Origin: Persephonella sp.
Lineage (GTDB): Bacteria; Aquificota; Aquificia; Aquificales; Hydrogenothermaceae
Length of the DNA stretch: 49,487 bases
Assembly: GCA_026987075.1 (NCBI GenBank)
Contig: JALSNI010000026.1
Location: 1-49,487, forward strand
Direction: 5' to 3'
Shown: piece by piece, positions 7,958 to 16,397 of the stretch
Layout: each line of letters begins with the position of its first letter
How positions within the stretch are numbered: the first letter of the stretch is position 1
Translations under genes and position numbers: made by a program
Notes under the pieces: generated by a model
The model's database searches: none
What the model was told of the DNA's origin: nothing
Seen by the model: only the letters and a program-made list of their open reading frames with translations

Positions 7958-8798
7958 TTTTCATACTACAATTTTCGCAAGGTGGCTGTTTTTTTATACC
8001 TAATTTGTCTAACTGGTCAAAACTGTAAGAAATAATCTCTCCTGTTTCTGTAGTGAAGAAAATTTTTTCCCTTATGAAGTCATACTCTTTTACCCTGTAA
8101 ATTTCTCCATTAATTTCAATCTCTGAGTCTATCTCTGGAAGGTCTTTTCTTATTGAGTAATTATCAATTTCAAAAGCAAGACAGCACATAAGCCTTCCAC
8201 ATATTCCTGTAAACTTTGTTGGTGTTGGGGGAAGGTTTTGTTCTTCTAACATTTCTACGTTCACTGTATCAAATTTATCTATAAAAACTGAACAGCAACA
8301 CTGATTTCCACATACTCCTATTGCCCCTGCCATCTGAACACCGTCTCTAACACCAATCTGTCTCATTTCTATTCTCATTTTTAGTTTTTTTGCAAGATCT
8401 TTTACTAACTGCCTAAAATCTACCCTTCCTTCTGAAACATAGTAGAACATAATTTTTGAGCGGTTTAGAGGGATGTAAGCTTTAAGGAGGTTCATTTTTA
8501 GTCCTAAGTTTTCGGCAAACTTTTTACACAGATTTAACGCTTTTTCTGCTTCTTTCTCGTGCTTATCAAATATACTTATGTCTTTTTTGGTTGCTTTTCT
8601 GATAAATCTGTATGGTGAAGGATTTTCTATATCTGGAACAGACCTACCAACTGCTAAAACGAGCTCTTCTCCTTTCTCTGTTTCTATGACTATAAAGTCT
8701 CCTTTGTTGATGTTATCTGGAACATTTTCCACATCTCCAAACTTGTGGGTATCTAAAAATCTTATTCTCACTGTTTTTTTATCTAAATCAACTGTCAT
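7929..8798 (-). CDS. ricT: PSP1-domain protein RicT (YaaT)
   Basis: 289 residues. It carries the PSP1 C-terminal domain of the YaaT/RicT family, with the Cys-rich stretches GVCGNQCCCSVFIDKF and GICGRLMCCLAFE and a further CENC pair near the C-terminus. In Bacillus, RicT with RicA and RicF forms an Fe-S-containing complex that helps RNase Y-dependent mRNA maturation. RicA and RicF are not seen here, so the local role is uncertain. The Cys clusters fit Fe-S or zinc binding. Position directly after holB matches the conserved gene order in many bacteria. The ATG at 8798 has an AGGAGG ribosome site, and the tail overlaps kdsD. Confidence 0.85.
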   Translation of the reverse strand: MTVDLDKKTVRIRFLDTHKFGDVENVPDNINKGDFIVIETEKGEELVLAVGRSVPDIENPSPYRFIRKATKKDISIFDKHEKEAEKALNLCKKFAENLGLKMNLLKAYIPLNRSKIMFYYVSEGRVDFRQLVKDLAKKLKMRIEMRQIGVRDGVQMAGAIGVCGNQCCCSVFIDKFDTVNVEMLEEQNLPPTPTKFTGICGRLMCCLAFEIDNYSIRKDLPEIDSEIEINGEIYRVKEYDFIREKIFFTTETGEIISYSFDQLDKLGIKKQPPCENCSMKNGGKNRIEE

Positions 8799-8807
8799 TT
8801 TTTCCTC

Positions 8808-9725
8808 CTAACTTTTCAGATTAAAATACATTCCTTCTAATGCTAATTTTTTCTTTACTCCTCTATATATAGACTTTTCAAATTCCTGTTTTTCTTTTAT
8901 AAATCTATCATAAAAGTCTGGGTTGACTTCACCTTTTAGTGTTTTTTTGTATAGTATTTTTTCTACAATGTTTGCAATGCTCTCTATCTCTTCATTGCTC
9001 AGTTTATCAAATATCTCACCGAGGGTTATAATTCCTTCTGGATGTAGCTCTTCAATGTAAAGCAGATTGTATAAATCCCTTGCATATTTGAGCCGTTTCT
9101 CATCTTTTGTCACTGCATCAGGAATACACATGCTTCCGTCAGAGAGGGCAAGTAAAATCTGATAGTTTTTTTCTTCAATGTTTTTTAAAGATAGAATCTG
9201 CTGCACCTCTTCTTTTTTTAATGGTCTAAATCTTATCTTTTTACATCTTGATATGATAGTTGGGAGGAGTATTTCCTGATTAGATGTAGTAAGAATTATA
9301 AGGGAGTTTTCTGGGGGCTCTTCAAGGGTTTTAAGGAGTGCATTTGACGCTTCTAAGTTCATCTTTTCTGCTTTTTCTATGATAACAGCTTTTTTTCTTT
9401 TTAGTTTTAGAAAATGGATTACCTGTCTTATCTGGTCTATTTTTATCTCTCTTTCTGGAGAAACTACCATTAAATCTGGATGGGGAGTAAGTTCTTTCCC
9501 TTCGTATATGTTTAAAATAGTGTTGTTAACAAGTTTGCAGTTTTCACACTCATCACATCCAAAGCTGTAATTCTTTTTACACAGGAATGCTTTTGCTGTT
9601 AAGAGGGCAGCTAACTTTTTTCCTATACAGTCTTTTCCTTCAAATAGAAATGAGTATGAGCTGTAATTTTTGTCTAAAAATCTCCTTATAAACTTTAAGC
9701 TGTCTTGATGTCCTATTAGTTTCAT
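8808..9725 (-). CDS. holB: DNA polymerase III delta' subunit HolB
   Basis: 305 residues; part of the clamp loader that places the sliding clamp at primer termini. The N-terminal AAA+ domain has a P-loop-like GKDCIGKK, a four-Cys zinc module (from CKKNYSFGCDECENC), the NALLKTLEEPP motif typical of DnaX/delta' proteins, and the ISRCKKIRF sensor SRC motif. A helical C-terminal domain follows. The start codon lies 7 nt after the tmk stop without a good ribosome site, suggesting translational coupling. ricT follows 9 nt later. Confidence 0.9.
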   Translation of the reverse strand: MKLIGHQDSLKFIRRFLDKNYSSYSFLFEGKDCIGKKLAALLTAKAFLCKKNYSFGCDECENCKLVNNTILNIYEGKELTPHPDLMVVSPEREIKIDQIRQVIHFLKLKRKKAVIIEKAEKMNLEASNALLKTLEEPPENSLIILTTSNQEILLPTIISRCKKIRFRPLKKEEVQQILSLKNIEEKNYQILLALSDGSMCIPDAVTKDEKRLKYARDLYNLLYIEELHPEGIITLGEIFDKLSNEEIESIANIVEKILYKKTLKGEVNPDFYDRFIKEKQEFEKSIYRGVKKKLALEGMYFNLKS

Positions 9726-9731
9726 AATCTA

Positions 9732-10349
9732 TTAGATTATATGTCTATTTTTTATAATCTCTAATATTTGTTGAAATATATTTTCTTCGCTATCTGTTCC
9801 ATCTATCACAAAAATTCTTTCTTTTTCCTCTTCAGCTATTTTCAAAAATCCTTTCCTTAATCTGTGGTGAAACTGCAAATCTTCATTTTCTATTCTGTCT
9901 TTTTCTCTTTTTATTCTTTTCATTCCTTCCTCAACAGGAATGTCAATCAAAAATGTTATGTTGGGCTTTATGCCTTCTGATGCAATCTCATTCATTTTTT
10001 TTATAAGCTTTATATCCAGACCTCTGGCATAGCCCTGATAGGCAAGTGTTGAGTCTGTAAATCTGTCTGATATAACGATGTATCCTTTCTTTAGATAAGG
10101 TTTTATTATGTTGTTTATGTGGAAATTTCTGTCAGCTTCATACAGAAATAGTTCTGCAACAGAAGGGAATATCTCGTCTGTTTTTGACAGTAAAATTTCC
10201 CTTATTTTTTTACCTGTTTTTGTTCCTCCAGGTTCTCTTGTAAGTATGGTTTTTATACCTTTTTCTGTTAGATATTGATGCAGTTTTTTTGCCTGTGTTG
10301 ACTTTCCTGCACCTTCTATGCCTTCAAATGTTATAAGTTTTCCTTTCAT
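9732..10349 (-). CDS. tmk: Thymidylate kinase
   Basis: Phosphorylates dTMP to dTDP; cytoplasmic. 205 residues from the ATG at 10349, which has GGAAGG upstream and begins MKGKLITFEGIEGAGKSTQ with the P-loop. A longer in-frame start at 10478 would add an unrelated hydrophobic leader and overlap the divergent nfu gene, so I reject it. TREPGGT and the DR(F/Y)xxS motif (ISDRFTDSTLAYQG) follow. It is the first gene of the tmk-holB-ricT-kdsD unit. A TATAAT for this strand sits at 10378-10383, only about 30 nt upstream. Confidence 0.95.
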   Translation of the reverse strand: MKGKLITFEGIEGAGKSTQAKKLHQYLTEKGIKTILTREPGGTKTGKKIREILLSKTDEIFPSVAELFLYEADRNFHINNIIKPYLKKGYIVISDRFTDSTLAYQGYARGLDIKLIKKMNEIASEGIKPNITFLIDIPVEEGMKRIKREKDRIENEDLQFHHRLRKGFLKIAEEEKERIFVIDGTDSEENIFQQILEIIKNRHII

Positions 10350-10463
10350 CTGTTTACCTTCCTGTTTAAACAGAGAGATTATAACCGATAACTTGAGGAA
10401 AATCATACATAAAATACATCTATAGGTTATAATTAAAACCAAAATTAAACTGGAGGTTTTGTA

Positions 10464-10745
10464 ATGACGCAGGAACAAAAAGAAAAGGTTTCTATAGATA
10501 GGGAAAAGGTTGAGGCTGTTTTAGAAAAAATAAGACCAGCTCTTAGATTTGACGGTGGTGATGTTGAACTTGTTGATATTGGAGAGGACGGCACAGTTTA
10601 TGTTAGACTGATGGGTGCCTGCCATGGATGTGCTATGTCCCTTGTTACCCTGAAAGGTGGTATTGAAATGAAATTAAAAGAAGAAATACCTGAGGTTAAA
10701 GAGGTCGTTGCTGTAAATCTTGACCAAGGATTTGGTGGATTTTAA
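10464..10745 (+). CDS. nfu: Nfu/NifU C-terminal domain Fe-S scaffold or carrier
   Basis: 93 residues, essentially one NifU-like C-terminal domain: LEKIRPALRFDGGDVELV and the cluster-binding CHGCAMS (CxxC), ending GFGGF. Such proteins carry [4Fe-4S] clusters to apo-enzymes, usually as dimers bridging a cluster through the CxxC pair. The ATG follows a TGGAGG ribosome site. A TATAAT at 10428-10433 fits its promoter. It is divergent from tmk and convergent with glnE; no isc or suf genes are nearby. Confidence 0.92.
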   Translation: MTQEQKEKVSIDREKVEAVLEKIRPALRFDGGDVELVDIGEDGTVYVRLMGACHGCAMSLVTLKGGIEMKLKEEIPEVKEVVAVNLDQGFGGF

Positions 10746-10751
10746 GACTGG

Positions 10752-10770
10752 GGGGAAGTTATTCCCCTTC
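10752..10770 (+). terminator. Hairpin between convergent nfu and glnE
   Basis: GGGGAA (10752-10757) pairs with TTCCCC (10762-10767) around a GTTA loop. The downstream tract TTCTCTTAAG is only partly T-rich, so this is a weak terminator. It overlaps the last codons of glnE and may serve nfu. Confidence 0.4.
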
Positions 10771-13482
10771 TCTTAAGATTTTCATTTCCCGTAAAAAAAT
10801 CTCTCTTATTTCTTTTTTTGTGTCGTTTATCTTTTCCCACAGATGGTTGACTTCCATGTTAAATGAATGGGCTATCCTGTACAGGAAAGGAGAATTTAGG
10901 TGTATTTTTGACATGCCTATACCTTTTATCATTCTTAGCCGTGCTTCCACTTCTCTCAAGAATGTGTAGTCTGCTATAAGCTCTTTTTTGAACAGTTCAA
11001 CCCCTTCTAATATGTTTGTTATTCTTTTTTTGTATTTTAGAGAAAGAATCTGAACAAGAAATTCTATGTCAGTTACCCCCCCTTTGCCTAACTTTATATC
11101 TATTTCTTCTGGTGTTTCCCTTGCAAGTCCTTCTAATCTAAGTCTCATCTCTAAGGCTTCATTTATAAAGTTTCTGTCTACAGGAGCGGAAAACAGGAAC
11201 TCTTCTATTATTCTGTCCATTTTTTCTCTTACTTTTAAGTCTCCAGTTATAAATCGGGCTTTCGTCCAGGCAAGTCTTTCCCAGGTTCTTGCTTCCGTTG
11301 AGAAATACTTCTCATAAAATGATAAAGAAGGTGAAAGTTCTCCCCCTCTTCCAAAAGGTCTGAGTCTCAGGTCTATGTTGTATAAAATTCCTTCTCCTGA
11401 ATATGTAGTGAGGGCTTTAACTATATTTTGAGGTATTTTTAAAAGTCTGTTTTTGCTGTTTTCATCTTTAAAAACAAACACAAGGTCAAGGTCTGAACCT
11501 ATGTTCATCTCTCTGCTTCCTAACTTTCCTAAGCTGTATATAGCAAACTCTCTTCCTTCAAAGTGGTGGTATAACTTGTCTAATATAAATTCAGCAAGAT
11601 TTGAAAGGGCATTGTTTATCTCCTTCAGTCTTTCTTCTGAGTTGACTGTATTTATCTTTGACAGATATCTTAGAGAGACTAAGACTTCAACAATTTTTTT
11701 CAATCTTTTCAGTCTGTCTATAAAATCTGCTTTTTTAATTACTAAAAGCTCTTTTTCAAAGTCTTCACTCTTTTCTGGAACTTCTTCTATTCCAAATGCC
11801 CAGTCTAAAAGCTCTCTATCTTTTGAGATAATGTCTGATATGTAGTCAGACAGTTTTGCTATGTTCAGCATAAATCTGACTAAATTATAATTTTGTTCTA
11901 ATGCTGACACAAACACCCAGAGCATTCCACCATCTAACACCATTTTTGTAAAGTTTAGAAGGAAGTCTTCTCTGTCCTGAAAATTTTTTAACTCTTTCTC
12001 TAATTCAGGTATAAAACTGAAGAGGGTTTCTTTTGAGTTTTCAGAAAGCTCAACATAAATCTTGCTGAAAAAAATTTTTTTAAACATCTGAAGGGCTCGC
12101 TCAGGCTCCCTAAACCCTAAATTTTTCAGATATTCTTTTGTTTCTTCTTCGTAATGTTTTGTTAAAATAAACTTTTGTAGGGGAGTTAACTTGACATCTA
12201 TGTCAGGGGATATGTTTTTAAAAGTTTCCTTAACTCCTTTTCTTATATCGTCAAGTTTTTTTAAAAATTCCTCTTCAGTAAATCCCATTTTTTTTGCGAA
12301 CTCCTTGCTGTCTTTTAAGGAAAATTTCTGGGTCTGGACACAATTTTTAATCTGCACTAAATGTTCAAGTTTTCTGAGAAAGATATAACTTTCTGTAAGA
12401 AAATCTCCAGTTTTTTTATCAATAATTTTTTCTTCTGTTAACTTTTTTATTGCTTTTAGTGTTCTCCTTTCTTGAAGTCGTGGAATTTTACCTCCATACA
12501 TAAGCTGTAAAATCTGGACAGTAAATTCTATCTCTCTTATTCCACCTTCACTTTTTTTGATATCTATTTCATCTGATTTTCCTTTTTTTGCTTCCTGTTG
12601 AATCAGTTTTTTCATTTCCACAATCTCTTCAAAAACTTCCATTCCAGAATGTTTTCTGTAAACGAAAGGTTTTATGACATTCATAAATTCTTCAGAAACT
12701 TTTTTACTTCCAGCACAGTGTCTTGCCTTAATGAGCATGTGCCTTTCCCATGTCCTTCCGTGACTCCAGTAATAAAACTCCACAGCAGGAAGAGAGTATG
12801 CTAAAAATCCTTTTTTTCCCTCAGGCCTCAGGTCTAAATCAACAATCCACCCTTGACCTTCAACATTTCTCTTTGTCATAAAGTTTGTTACCATCTTGAA
12901 AAGCTCAATAAAAAATTCTCTGTTAGAAATACCCTTGTCTGTTTTTCCTTCATTGGAATATAGATACATAACATCAACGTCAGAGTAGTAATTGAGCTCC
13001 AATCCTCCTAATTTCCCTAATGCTATCACGCATCCTTCTGCTTTTTCTCCTGTTTCCTGGTCAATAGGAGTGCCGTATATTTTTTCTGTAATCTCATAAG
13101 CTCTTCTATAACACACCTCAAACAGAGCATCAGCAAGATAAGATAATTCTTCTGTTAGTTCCCCGAGGTGATTTGTTGAGTATATGTCTTTAGCGATGAT
13201 TCTTGAGAAATGTTTCATCTTGAAAAAAGAAAGTCTTTCTACGAACCTGTTTCTGTCTTTCTCCTGCAGAAGTGTTAAAGACTCTTTAAGGAGATTTTCT
13301 TTGCCGTATAAAGGTTTTTTTAGATTTTCGTATATGTAATCAAGTTGTTCTGTATGTCTGAATATAAAATCTGTTACACATGATGAATATTCTGATATTT
13401 TCTTTAGGAGTTCCAGTTTCTCTTTTGAGAGGGATTTTAGAAATTCTGGTTTTAGTGCCTCAAATTTTGTAAGTTTTGCCAT
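10759..13482 (-). CDS. glnE: Glutamine synthetase adenylyltransferase/deadenylylase GlnE
   Basis: Adds and removes AMP on glutamine synthetase in response to PII and glutamine. 907 residues, close to the usual length. It has the duplicated nucleotidyltransferase architecture: an N-terminal deadenylylase site ALGKLGGLELNYYSDVDV (D168, D170) and a C-terminal adenylylase site SLGKLGSREMNIGSDLDL near residue 660. Each is followed by a GGIREIEF or GGVTDIEF motif. Both Asp pairs are intact, so both activities are expected. Neither glutamine synthetase nor PII is encoded in the window. It is transcribed divergently from htrA and ends convergent with nfu. Confidence 0.95.
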   Translation of the reverse strand: MAKLTKFEALKPEFLKSLSKEKLELLKKISEYSSCVTDFIFRHTEQLDYIYENLKKPLYGKENLLKESLTLLQEKDRNRFVERLSFFKMKHFSRIIAKDIYSTNHLGELTEELSYLADALFEVCYRRAYEITEKIYGTPIDQETGEKAEGCVIALGKLGGLELNYYSDVDVMYLYSNEGKTDKGISNREFFIELFKMVTNFMTKRNVEGQGWIVDLDLRPEGKKGFLAYSLPAVEFYYWSHGRTWERHMLIKARHCAGSKKVSEEFMNVIKPFVYRKHSGMEVFEEIVEMKKLIQQEAKKGKSDEIDIKKSEGGIREIEFTVQILQLMYGGKIPRLQERRTLKAIKKLTEEKIIDKKTGDFLTESYIFLRKLEHLVQIKNCVQTQKFSLKDSKEFAKKMGFTEEEFLKKLDDIRKGVKETFKNISPDIDVKLTPLQKFILTKHYEEETKEYLKNLGFREPERALQMFKKIFFSKIYVELSENSKETLFSFIPELEKELKNFQDREDFLLNFTKMVLDGGMLWVFVSALEQNYNLVRFMLNIAKLSDYISDIISKDRELLDWAFGIEEVPEKSEDFEKELLVIKKADFIDRLKRLKKIVEVLVSLRYLSKINTVNSEERLKEINNALSNLAEFILDKLYHHFEGREFAIYSLGKLGSREMNIGSDLDLVFVFKDENSKNRLLKIPQNIVKALTTYSGEGILYNIDLRLRPFGRGGELSPSLSFYEKYFSTEARTWERLAWTKARFITGDLKVREKMDRIIEEFLFSAPVDRNFINEALEMRLRLEGLARETPEEIDIKLGKGGVTDIEFLVQILSLKYKKRITNILEGVELFKKELIADYTFLREVEARLRMIKGIGMSKIHLNSPFLYRIAHSFNMEVNHLWEKINDTKKEIREIFLREMKILREGE

Positions 13483-13497
13483 GAAACACCTCTATAG

Positions 13498-13506
13498 TGT
13501 TATAAT
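13498..13506 (+). promoter_or_regulatory. Extended -10 element upstream of the HtrA gene
   Basis: TGT followed by TATAAT (13501-13506) is an exact extended -10. No good -35 hexamer is seen, as is common for extended -10 promoters. It gives a leader of about 25 nt before the ATG at 13538 and its GAGGA ribosome site. Confidence 0.5.
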
Positions 13507-13537
13507 TTTTTACTAAAATCCCTAATAGAGGACATAA

Positions 13538-14617
13538 ATGCATCGTTTGTTTTTTCTCCTTTTTCTACTTTTTGTTATTTCTGCCTGTGAAGATAAAAAT
13601 AAAGAAAGTCCTCAAATTATCAAGATAGAAAAAAAAGGAACAGACCCTGTTAAAGCTATTCAGGATAAGATATCATCTGTAATATTGGATACAAAACCAT
13701 CTATAGTAACAATACTGTCAAAATCTTCTACAGGAAAAACACCTATAATATTTAAATTTAATGACGAGATATCTTCTGGAGATAACGAATCTTTAGGCTC
13801 TGGATTTGTTATAAGAAAAAGTAGAGGTTTTCTTTTTATAGTAACAAACAGTCATGTTATAGAGAAAGCAAAGATAATAATTGTAAAGTTTTATAATGGT
13901 AGTAAGTATAAAGCAGTTGTTGTTGGAAAAGATTCAAAAAGTGACATAGCTGTTTTGAAGGTAAAGGTAGATGAAAAAATAAAAAATGTAAAACCTCTAA
14001 AAATAGGTAATCCCTCTCTATTAAAAGTAGGATATTTTGTTTTGTCTGGAGGTAGCCCTTACAATTTAGGTCTTACTTTTACTTTAGGGATAATCTCTGC
14101 CCTTAACAGAAATTTAGGGATATCTGCATATGAAAATTATATTCAAACTGATGCAGCAATCAATCCAGGGGATTCTGGAGGTCCTCTTCTTAATTTAGAT
14201 GGTGAAGTAATAGGAATGAATACAGCAATTATACAGACAGGTCAAGGGCTTGGCTTCGCAATACCTATAAACACTGTTGTGGATATAGCTGACCAGCTGA
14301 TAAAATACGGTAGAGTAAAAAGAGGATGGTTAGGGGTTTTAGTTCAAGAATTACCTGAAAAGCTAAAAAAGGAGCTTGGACTGAGTTATGGTGTTCAGAT
14401 AATAAAGGTGTTTAAAAACAGCCCTGCAGCTATTTCAGGACTAAAGACAGGAGATGTTATACTATCAATAAAAGGTAAAAAAATATCATCTCCTACCGAT
14501 TTAAAATATATAGTCTCACAGCTAAAGCCAGAAGAGACTGTTGAAGTAGAATACATAAGGGGACGAAAAAAGTATAAAATTATTGTAAAAATAAAAGAGC
14601 TTGTAGACAGAAAATAA
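13538..14617 (+). CDS. HtrA/DegP-type serine protease, lipoprotein with one PDZ domain
   Basis: 359 residues. The N-terminal signal ends in the lipobox VISAC (Cys17), so this is probably a lipid-anchored envelope protease, unlike the soluble DegP. The trypsin-like domain has the full triad: H106 (TNSHV), D136 (SDIAVLK) and S213 (GDSGGP). LGFAIPI and a single PDZ domain (about 265-350, starting RGWLGV) follow, giving a DegS-like layout. Expected role: degrading or sensing misfolded envelope proteins. The group 2 sigma factor gene follows 46 nt later on the same strand, which suggests a shared stress function. Confidence 0.88.
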   Translation: MHRLFFLLFLLFVISACEDKNKESPQIIKIEKKGTDPVKAIQDKISSVILDTKPSIVTILSKSSTGKTPIIFKFNDEISSGDNESLGSGFVIRKSRGFLFIVTNSHVIEKAKIIIVKFYNGSKYKAVVVGKDSKSDIAVLKVKVDEKIKNVKPLKIGNPSLLKVGYFVLSGGSPYNLGLTFTLGIISALNRNLGISAYENYIQTDAAINPGDSGGPLLNLDGEVIGMNTAIIQTGQGLGFAIPINTVVDIADQLIKYGRVKRGWLGVLVQELPEKLKKELGLSYGVQIIKVFKNSPAAISGLKTGDVILSIKGKKISSPTDLKYIVSQLKPEETVEVEYIRGRKKYKIIVKIKELVDRK

Positions 14618-14663
14618 AGGAATATAGTAAAAATTCCAGTCAATAAGCGGAGAGTGGAATAAT

Positions 14664-15521
14664 ATGAGGAAATTTACTTACGAAGAGGGGATAACTTTTT
14701 ATCTAAAATCTATATCAAAAATTCCCCTTCTGTCTCCGGAAGAAGAAAAGGAGATAGCAAGAAAGGCAAAAGAGGGGGATAGGGAAGCTTTAGAAAAGCT
14801 AATAAAATCAAACCTCAGATTTGTTGTTAATGTGGCAAAAAACTATTCAGGATATGGGATTCCATTTCAAGAGCTTATATCAGCAGGGAATATAGGTCTG
14901 ATAGAAGCAGCAAAGAGATTTGACCCAGATAGAGGAGTGAGATTTATATCTTACGCTATCTGGTGGATAAAACAGTCAATACTCCAGACAATACAGAGTC
15001 AGAAAGACGTAATAAAAATACCTCAAAAAACCCAGAACCTTTCCATAAAAATAGACACAGCATATTTAGAACTTAAAGAAAAACTAAACAGAGAGCCGAA
15101 ATATTCGGAGATAAAAGAATATCTTCAAGAAAGGGAAGGAATAGAGGTAGATGAAGATACAATAGAAAGCTATCTACTGATAAAGAGACATTCAGTTTCT
15201 CTTGACACACCTGTAGACATGGAAGAAGGAACGTTTTTTATAGACCTTGTTTCAAAACACAGCACAAAAGATATTGAAGAAAATATAGTCAGAGAGTCTA
15301 TAGAAAAGGAAGTAGAATACATACTTTCACACCTTTCTGACAGGGAAAGATACATAATCATTAATAGATTTGGACTCCACGGAAAAGAACCTAAAACATT
15401 GAGAGAGATAGGGAAAGAACTTGGTATATCAAGGGAGAGAGTTAGACAGATAGAGATTAGAGCATTGAAAAAAATCCGAGCCTTAGCTACGAAGAAGCAT
15501 CTGAAAGACCTGTTAAGCTGA
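14664..15521 (+). CDS. Alternative RNA polymerase sigma factor, sigma70 group 2 (RpoS/RpoH-like)
   Basis: 285 residues. Region 1.2/2 (YLKSISKIPLLSPEEEKEIA through LIKSNLRFVVNVAKNY), region 2.3-2.4 (GVRFISYAIWWIKQSI), region 3, and region 4.2 helix-turn-helix (LREIGKELGISRERVRQIE) are all present. It lacks the long region 1.1 of the housekeeping factor, so it is a secondary sigma factor. Conserved 2.4 and 4.2 residues imply recognition of near-consensus promoters. It has a GGAGAGTGG ribosome site 5 nt before the ATG. Placement after the htrA-type gene suggests stress or stationary-phase control, which is inference. RpoS and RpoH labels are both possible. Confidence 0.88.
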   Translation: MRKFTYEEGITFYLKSISKIPLLSPEEEKEIARKAKEGDREALEKLIKSNLRFVVNVAKNYSGYGIPFQELISAGNIGLIEAAKRFDPDRGVRFISYAIWWIKQSILQTIQSQKDVIKIPQKTQNLSIKIDTAYLELKEKLNREPKYSEIKEYLQEREGIEVDEDTIESYLLIKRHSVSLDTPVDMEEGTFFIDLVSKHSTKDIEENIVRESIEKEVEYILSHLSDRERYIIINRFGLHGKEPKTLREIGKELGISRERVRQIEIRALKKIRALATKKHLKDLLS

Positions 15522-15746
15522 AATTAAGTATTCATATCAGCATGTTAAAAAACTCATATCACTAACTCTCTTAACAAGGAAATCATAGCTATGTCTGTTA
15601 TTACAGTTATCCCCATCTGTTTATATCTGAAACAATCATTTATACCTTCTGTCAATTACAAAATTATAAAAACCTGTTGCTATAGCAGACTGAGGTATCT
15701 CTCATATTGGTGATTTGAAGAAAAGTTGATAAAAAAGATTAGGAAT
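15522..15746. other. 225-nt AT-rich intergenic region without a recognised gene
   Basis: Lies between the sigma factor gene and the convergent 60-codon Cys gene. Short frames exist, such as a plus-strand 40-codon frame from the ATG near 15592, but they have no recognisable product. I see no clear terminator with a T-run, tRNA or tandem repeat. A TTGACA occurs on the minus strand near 15650 without a properly spaced -10. It may be decayed sequence. Confidence 0.4.
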
Positions 15747-15929
15747 TTATTTATTTTCTTTTTTTTTAAAGCTGAGGCACTCCTTACCAGAGGCCATTTT
15801 AACTTCTACAGAAGGTAGAAGACGACTCTTAAAGCCATAGGCTTTACATCCATATGGAAAGTTTTTGTCCCATGTTATGTAAAAATGCTTACATTTAAAG
15901 CAGTTAATCTTTATAGGTTCCCTATCCAT
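15747..15929 (-). CDS. Small Cys-motif protein, putative zinc-binding, unknown function
   Basis: 60 residues with four Cys: CFKCKHF (C10, C13), YGCKAY near 28 and KECLSF near 52. The spacing suggests a single zinc or Fe-S knuckle. Similar short proteins (CxxCxxF...W...GCxA...C.F) occur widely in Deltaproteobacteria and Aquificota and are often auto-named uracil-DNA glycosylase, but no glycosylase fold could fit in 60 residues. The start overlaps the end of the YqaA-like gene by 19 nt, so it is probably translated from the same mRNA as tyrS and yqaA. Function unknown. Confidence 0.7.
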   Translation of the reverse strand: MDREPIKINCFKCKHFYITWDKNFPYGCKAYGFKSRLLPSVEVKMASGKECLSFKKKENK

Positions 15930-16381
15930 TGACCAAAAAACGCCATAAACAAAAATCTTGGCAATCTTCCTACAAATGCAGCTATAACAAAACCTAAAAA
16001 CGGCATTTCAAATATTCCTGCAAGCCAGCATATAGCTTTAAAAGGTATAGGTGTTATCGCTGCTATTATAACAGCCCATATTCCGTATTTTCTAAATAAT
16101 ATCTCTCCTTTATCATACCATTTTTCACCGATAAATTTTTTAAAAATAGGTTCTCCAAGGAATTTTCCTAACAGGTACCCAACCATTCCACCTAACACAC
16201 TTGCAATTGCAGCTGTGAGGGCAGCATAAATAGGAGAGAGACCAAAAGCTGTTCCACCAGTAATAAAAGGGTCTGGGGGGACAGGCTGAATAATACTTTC
16301 TGTAAAAGAGATAATAAATATTCCAGCGTAGCCGTATTCAGCCACAATTTCTTCAGCCCACTGTTTTAAACCTTCAAACAT
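15911..16381 (-). CDS. YqaA/DedA-family (VTT domain) membrane protein
   Basis: 156 residues with about four membrane segments and the VTT/SNARE-associated domain features of DedA relatives. These are an early acidic E(S/T) motif (FTESIIQPVPPDPFI), GGMVGYLLGKFLGEP, and the central IAAITPIPFKAICWLAG motif with conserved P and K. DedA relatives are implicated in recycling undecaprenyl phosphate and other lipid carriers at the inner membrane; this YqaA branch has no proven substrate. It lies 16 nt after tyrS and overlaps the small Cys gene. Confidence 0.85.
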   Translation of the reverse strand: MFEGLKQWAEEIVAEYGYAGIFIISFTESIIQPVPPDPFITGGTAFGLSPIYAALTAAIASVLGGMVGYLLGKFLGEPIFKKFIGEKWYDKGEILFRKYGIWAVIIAAITPIPFKAICWLAGIFEMPFLGFVIAAFVGRLPRFLFMAFFGQWIGNL

Positions 16382-16397
16382 TAATATATTCCTTCAG

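Noticed and set aside
10350-10478. Upstream extension of tmk to 10478
   Set aside because: It would add an unrelated hydrophobic leader, overlap the start of divergent nfu, and pass through the TATAAT at 10378-10383; the ATG at 10349 has a ribosome site and a normal N-terminus.
15590-15715. 40-codon plus-strand frame in the gap after the sigma gene
   Set aside because: Weak ribosome site, no recognisable product, odd composition; no evidence that it is translated.
15747-15929. Uracil-DNA glycosylase
   Set aside because: Only 60 residues, with no glycosylase catalytic motifs; the label is a known propagated mis-annotation for this short Cys protein type.
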